This document shows, one piece after another, positions 53,295 to 62,296 of a stretch of 64,000 nt of DNA. The first letter of the stretch is position 1; each line of letters starts with the position of its first letter. Made by a program: the position numbers and the translations under genes. The notes under the pieces are model-generated. The model made no database searches. It saw only the letters and a program-made list of their open reading frames with translations, and was not told the origin of the DNA. Source of the DNA: Paenibacillus sp. L3-i20 (lineage in GTDB: Bacteria; Bacillota; Bacilli; Paenibacillales; Paenibacillaceae); NCBI RefSeq assembly GCF_022180385.2, contig NZ_BQME02000002.1, positions 496,001 through 560,000 of the forward strand, written 5' to 3'.

Positions 53295-55358
53295 GTGCAG
53301 TTTCTATCCATGGCATCCGCTTGGTTCGGTGTATCTTTAACAGCTATTGTACTCATGTACATTTTGAAAAAAACATATCAAAACACCGAAGTGGCAAGTC
53401 ATTTACTTTGGCGGAAATTGCTTAAAGAGCAAGAAGCTAATCGTCCTTGGCAAAAGCTGCGCAGCCGCTTGCTCCTTCTGCTGCAATTGCTCGCCGCACT
53501 ACTTATCGTTATCGCATTAATGGAGCCCGTAATCTCCAAATCAGGGGATGCTGACGGTCATGCCGTTCTAATAATAGATCGTTCCGGCAGTATGACCGCT
53601 AGAAACACACTTCCTTCTCAAGATGGTAGTGAAGAGCAGAATGTAACGACGTTTCAGCTTGCCATAAACTCAGCCATAAGTTGGCTTGATGATCAGCCTA
53701 ATGATAGGCCCATATCGATTATTGCAACGGGTGCCTTACCTAAAACGCTTGCTACAAAAGAGAGAGATCACGAACTATTGAAGCAAGAGCTTGAAGGATT
53801 GAGTCCTCATTATGGTCACACCGATAATACGGCTGCCATTTCATTAGCAGACTCCTTGCATCATGGCGACAAAGAAGGTGCAACCGTTTTGTTTACGGAT
53901 GGAAAGTGGGTCGATGTGAAAGAAGCGAATGCGTTAACACTACAGAATCCCCTAGAAATTATGAAGGTTGGGGACGACAAAAGGGTGGGGAATGGAGCTA
54001 TTCTCAGCTTTGGAATTAAAGCAGATCCAGCAAACCCTAATATGAATCAAGGTATCGTTACGATTCGAAATGACGGGAACAAAGAACAACATTTTACAGT
54101 GGAGATCTATGCTGACCTAGAAGACAAGGGTAGGGAAAGAGTTGCAAAGCTAGACTTGAAAGCAGCGCCAGGAGAATGGCAAAGCGCTCAAGCAACAGGT
54201 TTACCATATGCTGAATATTACAAGGCAGAGTTGTTACCTGCGTGGGATCATATTTTGACAGACAATGTAGCTTACCAATTCCCAGCTGTGCAGCGAGCTA
54301 GGAAAGTATTGCTCGTAACCGACGGAAATATGTTTCTTGAGAAGGCGCTTATTCTTGCTGGCATTCAGCCTGTGAAGATGAGTTCTGAAAGTGCCCCATT
54401 GTCAGATGAAAAGTTGGAAGAGTTTGATTGGATTGTACTGGATGGAGTAGAAGACAAATTAAAAGCAGATAAGGTTTGGTCTAATCAGCTTGATTCCAAA
54501 CCACTTTGGATCATTGACCACCCTGCGGAAGGGCTATCGACCTCGGCTGTTCCTAAAGTTGCTACCATAGAAATTAAAGATCATCCAATTACATCATATA
54601 TTTCACTTCAAGATACACACATTGGGAGATTTAATCTGCCAGGATCTGAAACGACTAACTGGGGAGAAGCTATCGTTACTTATGGTGAAATTCCAGCGAT
54701 CTATGCGGGACATGTGGAAGGCAAGCCCCGACTTCGATTTACTTTTAAGCTTCAAGATACGGATTTGCCGCTAAGACCAGAGTTTCCGGTGTTAATTGTT
54801 CAAGCTGCTGAATGGATGAATGGAAGTTCATTGCAGCAATTAGGAACAGCAACTGCAGGGCAACTGCTTAATATTTCTTTGCAAGCGGAAACGACAGCAG
54901 TAGAATGGGAAGCGGTTGAATGGTTAGGATCAGAGATATCACAGGAAAGTGATCTCCTAGCTACCAATTTACAACTGGAACAAAACCTTGACAATATGTA
55001 TGAAGCTCCGCCTATTCCCGGACTATATCGTCTAATCGAATGGGACGCTAGCAAGAAACAATTGTCCGATCGTTATCTATCTGTGACAGCAAATAATGCT
55101 GAGCTTGCACCTGTTCTCGATGCTGACAATGAGCTGCGATTGCGGACATCGGCTTTGTTAAACGAAGGTGAAGTTGCAGGTACAAAAGAGTCTGCTAAAC
55201 CGCTCGATCACCATTCTTTACAGCTTTGGGCTGCACTTCTCATTCTAATCATCATGTCAATTGAATGGGAGGTGTATCGACGTGGGTATTCAAGCTGGAA
55301 CGCCATGGGCATTACTGCTATTAGTACTGTGGGCTGCATACATCTGGTGGATGATTAG
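53295..55358 (+). CDS. BatA-like membrane vWA protein
   Basis: This is a 687-residue protein with the BatA-type N-terminus (MQFLSMASAWFGVSLTAIVL, first helix), a second helix (about 55-75) and a vWA domain with DRSGSM at D95-M100 (metal site intact). A large outer region follows, and a C-terminal helix (LQLWAALLILIIMSIEWEVY). I prefer the GTG at 53295 because GGAGG (53283-53287) is 7 nt away; the TTG at 53292 is too close. A 148-nt gap from the DUF58 gene may hold a further promoter. The next gene begins 77 nt before its stop. Confidence 0.88.
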   Translation: MQFLSMASAWFGVSLTAIVLMYILKKTYQNTEVASHLLWRKLLKEQEANRPWQKLRSRLLLLLQLLAALLIVIALMEPVISKSGDADGHAVLIIDRSGSMTARNTLPSQDGSEEQNVTTFQLAINSAISWLDDQPNDRPISIIATGALPKTLATKERDHELLKQELEGLSPHYGHTDNTAAISLADSLHHGDKEGATVLFTDGKWVDVKEANALTLQNPLEIMKVGDDKRVGNGAILSFGIKADPANPNMNQGIVTIRNDGNKEQHFTVEIYADLEDKGRERVAKLDLKAAPGEWQSAQATGLPYAEYYKAELLPAWDHILTDNVAYQFPAVQRARKVLLVTDGNMFLEKALILAGIQPVKMSSESAPLSDEKLEEFDWIVLDGVEDKLKADKVWSNQLDSKPLWIIDHPAEGLSTSAVPKVATIEIKDHPITSYISLQDTHIGRFNLPGSETTNWGEAIVTYGEIPAIYAGHVEGKPRLRFTFKLQDTDLPLRPEFPVLIVQAAEWMNGSSLQQLGTATAGQLLNISLQAETTAVEWEAVEWLGSEISQESDLLATNLQLEQNLDNMYEAPPIPGLYRLIEWDASKKQLSDRYLSVTANNAELAPVLDADNELRLRTSALLNEGEVAGTKESAKPLDHHSLQLWAALLILIIMSIEWEVYRRGYSSWNAMGITAISTVGCIHLVDD

Positions 55359-58248
55359 TCGGACTCCACGTCTGAATGGTACGCGGAAATGGGCAGTGAT
55401 TGCTACACGAGCACTAATTACTTTCTTATTGATTGCAATTGCAGCACAGCTTTATCCCTATCGTTCAATTGAACAACGCAATGTTGTTTTTCTAGCCGAC
55501 CGGTCAGCTAGCATGAAGGGGCAAGAAGAGATCGAACATTGGATTGCGGAAGCATGGGGACATAAATCGATGAACGACTATGGAGCCATCGTTTCCACTG
55601 GACTACATGCTGTTGTTGACCGTCCGCTGACGAAAGATCCACTTGCGAGCTCGGAAAGCTATACATTTAGAACTGAATTAAATGACTCATTCACTGATCT
55701 CTCTAAAGGACTGCAACTAAGTGCTGCCATGCTTCGAGAGCAAGGCGGTGGCCGAATCGTGTTATTATCGGACGGCTCGGAAAATGCGGGGAATGCGACG
55801 AGACAAGCTAGATTGCTGCAAGACGCTGGAATTGCAATTGATGTTGTGAACTTAGCTTCCGAACTTGAACGTGATATAGCTATCGATGAACTTATAGTTC
55901 CAGCATCGCTCAAGCAAGGTGAAACGTTCAGCTTTGAGCTGACGATTCAAAGCACATTTGCTGGTGAAGCGGAGCTTCGATTATTTGAGGATAATAAAGC
56001 GTTGTCTACGTCAAAAGTTCAGCTTGAAAAAGGTGAAAACAGATTTTCGCTGCAATCCGTAGCGCTTGAGTCAGGCTTTCATCGGTTCAGAGCTGAGATA
56101 TATACGGATGAAGATGGACAATCAGCCAACAATTCAGCTTACGCGTTCAGTCGAGTAAGTGGGCCGCCAACCGTTCTAATAGTTGAGGGCATTTCCGATT
56201 CCTCCGAAAATATCGAATCTGCTTTGACGGCCTCAGTCATTGCACACCAAACAATTTTACCTGAGCAGTTATCGCAGGAGCTCGCAGAATATGCGGCATA
56301 CGATAGTATCATTCTTAATAATGTTCCAGCAACTAGAATTGCAGCAAAACCGATGGAATGGTTGTCAAAAGCTGTAGGCGATTATGGTGTTGGTCTAATG
56401 ATGGTTGGTGGGGATGAAAGCTTCGGACTTGGTGGATACTTTCAAACCCCTGTAGAACGGGCACTCCCCGTCTATATGGATCTACAAGGAAAGAAGCAAA
56501 TTCCATCACTTGGTCTCGTTTTAGTTATCGATCGTTCAGGCAGTATGTCAGACGGTAAGCTTGAACTAGCTAAAGAAGCCGCTATGAGAACGGTAGAGTT
56601 ATTGCGAGATGTTGATACGGTTGGTGTTGTAGCATTTGATTCTGGACCTTGGTGGGTAGTGGAACCGACTAAGCTATCAGAAAGAGAAGAAGTAATAAAT
56701 AAGATTAAAGGGATTCAACCGCAAGGCGGAACAGAAATTTATTCAGCGCTGGATGCAGGATATCAGGGGTTACTTAAGATTGATGCTCAGCGTAAACATA
56801 TGATCTTGTTAACAGATGGACAATCTTCTACCAACATGAGTTATGCAACGATTACCGATCCGATGAATGAAAATAGGATGACGATATCTACCGTTGCAGT
56901 AGGAGAAGGATCGGATGTTAAGTTGCTGGAAAGTTTAGCGAAAGCTACCAATGGGCGGTTTTATTTTACAAAAGATCAGAGTACATTACCTGCCATATTC
57001 AGCCGTGAAACTGTCTTAATGTCAAGAACTTATATCGTTGATGGGATGATCACGCCATCTATTGGTGACGCGGGAGATTGGCGAACACTTTGGAACGACG
57101 GTGCTCCTAATCTGAATGCGTATATTGCAACTACACCGAAGGAAATGGCGGAAGTAGCTCTATGGTCTCCGGATGGAGATCCGTTGCTTGCCAGATGGAC
57201 ATATGGTTCGGGACGATCCATTGCGTGGACAAGTGATTTGACGGGTAAATGGTCATCGGATTGGGTGAAGTGGGGAACATTTCCGAAAGTATTCGCAGAA
57301 TGGGTGAAGTGGACGTTTCCTCAGTTTGATAGCTCTCCCTATCACATTTCTACAGAAGTTGATGGGGGCAATGGCAAGCTAATAGTTGAGTCAGCAGGGG
57401 ATGACTACGCATCGGGCAACGGGGCTGGAGTTTGGGCTGGTTTGCAAAATGAAGCGGGTACTAACACGTTGAAACGGCTGATGCCAGTTGCGCCTGGGCG
57501 CTATGAAGTACAAATGGATGCGGTCGAGCCGGGTGCTTACCTAGTACAGATAGGTTCACCACAAGACGGTGAAAATGCTGCTAGTATTAATGGTGGAACG
57601 ACAGCTGGTTATGTCATTCCTTACTCATCGGAGTATCAAATCGGTGATGAGGACGGTCCAGAGTTGTTAAAGGAACTTGCAGCTGTAACAGGCGGCAGAG
57701 AGCTTAGTACTGAAGAATCGGCTAAAAGTTATTCGTTTGATCCATTGAAAAAACGGATGCCTTTTGATTGGACACAAGAAATTTTAGTAGTTATATTATT
57801 GCTGTGGTTGTTGGATATTGCTCTACGTAGGTTGTCATTGCCATGGCAGCGAATTATGGCAACGATCGTTGCGCCAATTAGGGGACTACAGCGTGGTCAA
57901 CGTAATACAGCTGAATCCATGAGTGAATCAGGGATTGCATTAAGTAGGCTCAAGAAACGAACGGATGCGCGGAATCGATTTTATGGGGATGAAGTTCCGG
58001 GGCTTAAGCAGGATAGGATAACTGTAGTAAATGATAAGTTGACAAAACCATCAAATGAGCGGGAGAAGAGAAGCACATTCGCTTCAAATGATAGTCATAC
58101 TAATCAACCTTCATATACATCCAATGTGGATATTACAGTTCAAAGTATGGAAAGCTCTACAAATGATCAAATGTCACCAGACTCTGAACCTAGAGATAGG
58201 ACGGTTAGCCGCTTACTGGCTGCCAAAAACAAAAACAAGCGGTTATGA
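55282..58248 (+). CDS. Double vWA membrane protein with GATase-like domain
   Basis: This is a 988-residue envelope protein. Two N-terminal membrane helices (about 7-25 and 38-57) precede a vWA-like domain with DRSASM (D73). A middle beta domain is followed by a GATase1/ThuA-like fold (about 290-395; SPPTVLIVEG type strand, GLMMVGGDESFGLGGY), a second vWA domain with DRSGSM (D417-M422), a C-terminal helix (about 830-850) and a polar cytoplasmic tail. The GTG at 55282 is preferred: GGGAGGTG is just upstream. It starts within the previous gene, in another frame, 77 nt before its stop, so the two are coupled. It is the last gene of the MoxR locus. Confidence 0.87.
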   Translation: MGIQAGTPWALLLLVLWAAYIWWMISRTPRLNGTRKWAVIATRALITFLLIAIAAQLYPYRSIEQRNVVFLADRSASMKGQEEIEHWIAEAWGHKSMNDYGAIVSTGLHAVVDRPLTKDPLASSESYTFRTELNDSFTDLSKGLQLSAAMLREQGGGRIVLLSDGSENAGNATRQARLLQDAGIAIDVVNLASELERDIAIDELIVPASLKQGETFSFELTIQSTFAGEAELRLFEDNKALSTSKVQLEKGENRFSLQSVALESGFHRFRAEIYTDEDGQSANNSAYAFSRVSGPPTVLIVEGISDSSENIESALTASVIAHQTILPEQLSQELAEYAAYDSIILNNVPATRIAAKPMEWLSKAVGDYGVGLMMVGGDESFGLGGYFQTPVERALPVYMDLQGKKQIPSLGLVLVIDRSGSMSDGKLELAKEAAMRTVELLRDVDTVGVVAFDSGPWWVVEPTKLSEREEVINKIKGIQPQGGTEIYSALDAGYQGLLKIDAQRKHMILLTDGQSSTNMSYATITDPMNENRMTISTVAVGEGSDVKLLESLAKATNGRFYFTKDQSTLPAIFSRETVLMSRTYIVDGMITPSIGDAGDWRTLWNDGAPNLNAYIATTPKEMAEVALWSPDGDPLLARWTYGSGRSIAWTSDLTGKWSSDWVKWGTFPKVFAEWVKWTFPQFDSSPYHISTEVDGGNGKLIVESAGDDYASGNGAGVWAGLQNEAGTNTLKRLMPVAPGRYEVQMDAVEPGAYLVQIGSPQDGENAASINGGTTAGYVIPYSSEYQIGDEDGPELLKELAAVTGGRELSTEESAKSYSFDPLKKRMPFDWTQEILVVILLLWLLDIALRRLSLPWQRIMATIVAPIRGLQRGQRNTAESMSESGIALSRLKKRTDARNRFYGDEVPGLKQDRITVVNDKLTKPSNEREKRSTFASNDSHTNQPSYTSNVDITVQSMESSTNDQMSPDSEPRDRTVSRLLAAKNKNKRL

Positions 58249-58330
58249 CACAGTTAACATAGACTTTCATCTTGCAAAACGATACAATGCATTTTATTAG
58301 CTATAATTATTTATGAAAGGTGTTGAACAT

Positions 58331-58642
58331 ATGCATCGGGAAATGACAGCTTCTGAGTTATACGATCAGCTTAAGGAAGGCGTTAAGTTGAATTTGATCG
58401 ACGTACGTGAGCAAGACGAGTGGGAGGATGGACATATTGAGCAAGCTCGTTTTATCCCGCTATCTGAATTTCAAGCACGTGCGAATGAAGTTCATGATGT
58501 AGAAGGCGACGTCGTTTTCATTTGTAGAAGCGGTGGAAGAAGCGGGAAAGTTTGTGACTTTTTGAGTCTGCAAGGTTTTGATGTCGTCAACGTTACAGGT
58601 GGAATGCTTGCTTGGCCGGGCGAAGTGGTTGTTGGTAAATAG
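58331..58642 (+). CDS. Rhodanese-domain sulfurtransferase
   Basis: This is a 103-residue single-domain rhodanese. The active-site loop is ICRSGGRSGKV with the catalytic Cys, after the substrate block LIDVREQDEWEDGHIEQA. Such proteins carry persulfide sulfur between enzymes in the cytosol. The ATG at 58331 has AAAGGTG 8 nt upstream; the ATG at 58313 lacks a site. A TATAAT lies at 58302-58307 but no matching -35 is clear. A terminator follows. Confidence 0.92.
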   Translation: MHREMTASELYDQLKEGVKLNLIDVREQDEWEDGHIEQARFIPLSEFQARANEVHDVEGDVVFICRSGGRSGKVCDFLSLQGFDVVNVTGGMLAWPGEVVVGK

Positions 58643-58680
58643 ACTAGCTTGTTGCTTGTAAATAAATGAATATACGTATA

Positions 58681-58720
58681 AAAACGGGAGGAAGCAATGG
58701 ATGCTTTTATCCCGTTTTTT
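58681..58720 (+). terminator. Intrinsic terminator after the rhodanese gene
   Basis: AAAACGGGA (58681-58689) pairs with TCCCGTTTT (58710-58718) through 9 bp, with an inner AAGCA/TGCTT hairpin, ending in T6. Confidence 0.85.
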
Positions 58721-58917
58721 GCGTGCAAATTGCTGGTCAACTAGTAGGTTGATGAGAGATTTTCTGCTCTTGTAATGGCAATTGTTGTCTTGGGCATATT
58801 AAAGTTGTTTACTTTGAAGATTCAAATGGTATATAGTATTGCATAAAAATGCGATTGCTAAGAGCAACGTAGCGTTCATTAGATGTGCGGACAGCATGAA
58901 CTGGAGGATGGGGAAAT

Positions 58918-59976
58918 ATGATTACAATTAATGAGAGAATACATACATTGCCGAAGGTGGATCTTCATCTTCATTTGGATGGCAGCGTGTTGCCGGAGAC
59001 AATAATTGACCTTGCGCGTGAGAGTGGTGCTACATTGCCTGCATGGGAGCCAGAGCAATTAATTCCGTATATGAAAGTCGAAGGGGAATGTGAGAGTTTA
59101 GCGGAATATTTGGATAAATTTCATTTTGTAGGTGAATTTCTTCATACAGCACATGCACTTGAACGTGTTGCTTATGAGCTAGTTAGTCAAGCAAATGATC
59201 AAAACTGTCCTTATATCGAAGTCCGTTTTGCACCACAATTGCATTGCAATAAAGGTTTATCGATGGATGAAGTAATTGAGCATGTTCTTATTGGCTTAAA
59301 GCGTGGAGAAGAGGAGTTCGGCGTAATCGCACGTGTTATTGCGATTTGTTTAAGAGGGCATTCTGAAGAGATGAACGAAGCGGTAGTAGATGCGGCAGCT
59401 CGATTTTTCGGCAAAGGCATTGTTGCAGTTGACTTAGCAGGTGCTGAGGCAGCTTTCCCTCCAGAAGTATATGAACATATTTTTGCTAAGGCAGGGCAAC
59501 TTGGTTTGCCAATTACGATTCACGCAGGTGAAGCAGCAGGTGCATCAAGTGTAGAAACAGCTGTACGAATGCTCGGTGCAACGAGAATTGGACACGGTGT
59601 ACGAATGAGAGAAGATGCTTCAGTGATGGAATTAATTAAAAGCAGACGAATTCCTCTTGAACTTTGTCCGATCAGTAATCTACAGACAAAAGCGGTAGCA
59701 AGTTGGGACGATTATCCGCTAAGAGACTATTTCGATCAAGGATTCATAGTGACAGTTAATACAGATAATCTAACTGTATCTGACACTACGATTACGAAGG
59801 AATATGAAATGTTGCAAAAACATCTCAATTTTACAGAAGAAGAATTATGCCAAATTGTAAGGAATGGCGTAGAAGCAGCTTTCATTCAAGGTGAAGAAAA
59901 GGACAAGCTCCGCAAGGAAATGGAGCTTAAGCTTACACAGTGGCTAAAGTCATATGCACCTTCAACTACTGCCTAA
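58918..59976 (+). CDS. add: Adenosine deaminase
   Basis: This hydrolyses adenosine and deoxyadenosine to inosine forms, 352 residues. The metal and active-site motifs are H17-L-H19 in VDLHLHLDGS, THAGE-type ITIHAGEAAG with its catalytic Glu region, RIGHGVRM, and VTVNTDNLTVS, where the usual SLNTDDP motif is changed (second Asp is Asn). GGAGGATGGGG lies upstream of the ATG. The dGTPase gene follows after 32 nt, so the two form a purine nucleoside unit. No membrane segment. Confidence 0.93.
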   Translation: MITINERIHTLPKVDLHLHLDGSVLPETIIDLARESGATLPAWEPEQLIPYMKVEGECESLAEYLDKFHFVGEFLHTAHALERVAYELVSQANDQNCPYIEVRFAPQLHCNKGLSMDEVIEHVLIGLKRGEEEFGVIARVIAICLRGHSEEMNEAVVDAAARFFGKGIVAVDLAGAEAAFPPEVYEHIFAKAGQLGLPITIHAGEAAGASSVETAVRMLGATRIGHGVRMREDASVMELIKSRRIPLELCPISNLQTKAVASWDDYPLRDYFDQGFIVTVNTDNLTVSDTTITKEYEMLQKHLNFTEEELCQIVRNGVEAAFIQGEEKDKLRKEMELKLTQWLKSYAPSTTA

Positions 59977-60008
59977 ATGAGCAATATTAAGGGATCAGGT
60001 GAAAAGTA

Positions 60009-61328
60009 ATGAACATTCGTAAGCTTAGACTTCATGATACAGACAACTCACAATCTAGTGAAGATAGAGACGAATATGAAAAGGATTATGCACGACTCAT
60101 TCAATCGCCTGCTTTTCGCAGGCTTCAGGGCAAATCACAAGTGTTTGGTGCAGGTTCGGGGGATTACTATCGCACAAGGCTGACTCATTCCCTTGAAGTG
60201 TCGCAAATAGCTCGAGAAGTAGCGAGACGATTAGGGAAAACGTATTCATTTCTTGCTGCTAATGAACATCCTGGTTTAAAGATAGTACCTGAAGTAGTAG
60301 AATGTGCTTCACTCGCGCATGATCTCGGCCATCCTCCTTTCGGTCACAAAGGCGAAGAAGTACTTAACGATATTTTACGAGAGCGTCATGGCTTGCCTTA
60401 TGAAGGAAACGCACAAAACTTTCGAATTTTGATGTTTCTGGAGAAACGGGCTGGAAGTGACCGGGGTCTAGATTTATCGGCAGCTGTATTGCTCGCAGTT
60501 AACAAATACCCATACAGTTTGGAAGAGCCCGGACGAATGAAGGGTGTATATCCGATGGAATGGCAAGGGATCGATTACTTAAGAGATATTTGGGATATGC
60601 CTAAGGGATGCAGCACACTCGAAGCGCAACTAATGGATCTATGCGATGATATTGCTTATTCCACCCATGATATTGAAGATGGCATTCGCGCAGGCAAAAT
60701 TCAGCTTACGGAGAACTTTTTTGAAGATGATCGCCTCGTAAATGGTGTCGTCCAAGAAATAATAAATGACCCTGCAAGTATGGAAGCTGTTCATTGGGAG
60801 CAGGCGGATTTAAAAGTCATGGTTAAGCGCATATTGGATAGCTATTACAGGGAGTGGAAATCGATTTATGAGCAATATGGCAGGGAAACTTCCCGTACTC
60901 GTCGTGAGATGAAAGCTAGATGGGTGAACAAGTTTGCCAGTCACGTTGGTATTATCGATGATCCTACTAACGGATGGAAACGTGTTACCTTCGTAAAAGA
61001 AGGTGCAGAAGATTTTGAGCTTCTGCGTACGATGGAGATTTTGAAGAAGCTAGCTTGGGTTACGCTTATTAAAGATTTCCGAGTACAACGGTTACAGAAG
61101 CGCAGTGAAAATATGTTGCAGCGAATATGGGACAGTTTGGAGCATTATGATACAGGTCGCCTTATTTTGCCACCTGACTGGGTAGCTAGATATGAACGCC
61201 AAAAATCGGAATGGCCGTGGGAGCGTCTAGTTGCAGATTATATAGCTGGCATGACAGATTCATATGCAGAGAAGCTATATACGGAGTTGTTCGCTAGCCG
61301 TTCAGGTTCTATCTATGAGCGTGATTAA
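60009..61328 (+). CDS. dgt: dGTPase (deoxyguanosine triphosphate triphosphohydrolase-like)
   Basis: This is a 439-residue HD-domain triphosphohydrolase that splits dGTP, or other dNTPs, to nucleoside and triphosphate. The family start NIRKLRLHDTDNSQSSEDRD is followed by FRRLQGKSQVFG, the first metal His in RLTHSLEVSQIAREVARR, and the HD motif SLAHDLGHPPFGHKGEE. ISTHDIEDGI-like YSTHDIEDGI marks the later metal ligand. AGGTGA stands before the ATG. With add it may adjust purine nucleotide pools; a phage-defence role is known for some dGTPases but nothing here shows it. Confidence 0.93.
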   Translation: MNIRKLRLHDTDNSQSSEDRDEYEKDYARLIQSPAFRRLQGKSQVFGAGSGDYYRTRLTHSLEVSQIAREVARRLGKTYSFLAANEHPGLKIVPEVVECASLAHDLGHPPFGHKGEEVLNDILRERHGLPYEGNAQNFRILMFLEKRAGSDRGLDLSAAVLLAVNKYPYSLEEPGRMKGVYPMEWQGIDYLRDIWDMPKGCSTLEAQLMDLCDDIAYSTHDIEDGIRAGKIQLTENFFEDDRLVNGVVQEIINDPASMEAVHWEQADLKVMVKRILDSYYREWKSIYEQYGRETSRTRREMKARWVNKFASHVGIIDDPTNGWKRVTFVKEGAEDFELLRTMEILKKLAWVTLIKDFRVQRLQKRSENMLQRIWDSLEHYDTGRLILPPDWVARYERQKSEWPWERLVADYIAGMTDSYAEKLYTELFASRSGSIYERD

Positions 61329-61362
61329 GTGTTGTTTCGAGTGAAATCTGGAGGATTAGTGC

Positions 61363-61557
61363 ATGAACAACAATATTGAAGTACTATACAAAATTCCTGC
61401 TCCAGAAGAATATAATGATCTGAGAAAAGCGGCAGGGTTAAGTCTAAAAGGCTCTTATGTTAGTTTAATTGCTGATGTTCCAGCAGACCGCTTGTACAAA
61501 AAAATTGGTTTTTAATATACGTATCCTAAATCTGTTGGTATGTATAAAAAGTATTGA
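61363..61557 (+). pseudogene. GNAT acetyltransferase pseudogene
   Basis: The frame begins with a good ribosome binding site (GGAGG, 8 nt before the ATG) and MNNNIEVLYKIPAPEEYNDL, RKAAGLS, the usual N-terminus of a GNAT family. It jumps directly to the usual C-terminus GSYVSLIADVPADRLYKKIGF, so about 80 internal residues are missing. A TAA (61513-61515) then interrupts it, and the frame goes on as YTYPKSVGMYKKY to TGA at 61555-61557, again family-like. An internal deletion plus a nonsense change have destroyed the enzyme. Confidence 0.72.
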
Positions 61558-61650
61558 GATGATTGCATTTCATTTTATTTCACTTTTTTAACGTCAAGCA
61601 AAAACGGTATTAGGTGAAATATTACCCATGAGAGGGACGCTTTAATAGGT

Positions 61651-61671
61651 GACCCACTCGTGGGTCTTTTT
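61651..61671 (+). terminator. Intrinsic terminator after the GNAT pseudogene
   Basis: GACCCA (61651-61656) and TGGGTC (61661-61666) with loop CTCG, then TTTTT. An imperfect hairpin (GGTATTA/TATTACC) stands about 35 nt upstream. Confidence 0.75.
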
Positions 61672-61709
61672 GAATTTAATGGAACTTATCTGATTTTCTA
61701 AAGGTTAAG

Positions 61710-61841
61710 TTGAATCGATATTATAAATTGTTACTAAAATTGACCCAGTTAGCAGTTAATGAACGTAATAATGAGGTTATAATTAATGGAGCAGCACTAG
61801 ATGAAAAAATTCCGTTAGACATCATAATGAACACGACGTAA
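61710..61841 (+). CDS. Possible 43-residue peptide, low confidence
   Basis: The TTG at 61710 has AAAGG 5 nt upstream and opens 43 codons with LTQLAVNERNNEVIINGAAL and a C-terminal KIPLDIIMNTT. The composition looks protein-like but there is no homology I recognise and no terminator directly after. It may be a fragment of a lost gene. Confidence 0.25.
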   Translation: MNRYYKLLLKLTQLAVNERNNEVIINGAALDEKIPLDIIMNTT

Positions 61842-61894
61842 TGAATGATCAATTAAGAAATTGTATATTACAACATTAAAAAGGGGTATTCACG

Positions 61895-61987
61895 ATGAAA
61901 TCAATTTTGTTTATTGCAAGTTGGAGTATTATTGGAATTAGTATTGGCGGCTTGATCGTTATTTTTAAAAATAGATCTAAGAAGTAG
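61895..61987 (+). CDS. 30-residue single-span membrane peptide
   Basis: The ATG at 61895 follows AAGGGG (61881-61886) by 8 nt. The peptide is MKSILFIASWSIIGISIGGL, then IVIFKNRSKK: one hydrophobic helix with a basic C-terminal tail. The double stop TAGTAG ends it, and a hairpin lies about 80 nt downstream. Size, helix and basic end resemble small membrane toxins of type I systems and regulatory membrane peptides. No antisense RNA promoter was identified, so the role is open. Confidence 0.5.
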   Translation: MKSILFIASWSIIGISIGGLIVIFKNRSKK

Positions 61988-62067
61988 TAGTTAATTAAGA
62001 CAAACAATTCCGCTTGCCAACAATCTCTACTGGAGAAAAGTCACTTATTCAAATGACTGGGAAAATG

Positions 62068-62101
62068 ATAGCCCTCATCTTACGGACAAGGTGGGGGCTA
62101 T
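62068..62101 (+). terminator. Stem-loop, possible terminator of the small peptide gene
   Basis: ATAGCCCTCATCTT (62068-62081) pairs with AAGGTGGGGGCTAT (62088-62101) through 14 bp with two G-U pairs, loop ACGGAC. The T tract after it is weak (TTGTCG). Confidence 0.5.
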
Positions 62102-62239
62102 TTGTCGCATACTTTTCAATTGTGGGTTATATTGGATTACTACTTGAAAAAGGATTTTCAAAAAAATTGCAGACATTAAAGCTAAAAGTTGTCTCTCGTT
62201 ATCTAACTAAATAAGAGGGAAGGGAGCTAACGATGCAAC

Positions 62240-62296
62240 ATGGATATACATAAACTCGTTAAAAAGGCACAAAAGGGCAGCGATAAGGCATTATGA
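62240..62296 (+). pseudogene. ECF sigma factor N-terminal stub
   Basis: The ATG at 62240 opens only MDIHKLVKKAQKGSDKAL before TGA (62294-62296). This matches the first residues of common Bacillales ECF sigma factors, which then continue with a sigma region 2 that is absent here. GGGAAGGGAG stands upstream. The stop overlaps the ATG of the next gene (62293). I read it as a truncated sigma gene joined to unrelated or rearranged sequence; a regulatory leader peptide is the alternative. Confidence 0.5.

Larger units (their letters stand above)
61558..62232. other. Decayed region with small frames and hairpins
   Basis: No normal-sized gene is convincing in this stretch. It holds a terminator (61651-61671), a low-confidence 43-codon frame (61710-61841), a 30-codon membrane peptide with a good ribosome binding site (61895-61987) and a stem-loop (62068-62101). 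Composition is AT-rich, and with the flanking pseudogenes it looks like eroding DNA. Confidence 0.6.

Noticed and set aside
61598..61671. Cyclic-di-GMP riboswitch because of GGGACGC
   Set aside because: The other conserved riboswitch blocks and the tetraloop receptor are missing.
62014..62214. 66-codon frame after the 30-residue peptide
   Set aside because: Starts with TTG without a Shine-Dalgarno and reads through the stem-loop at 62068-62101; composition is not convincing.
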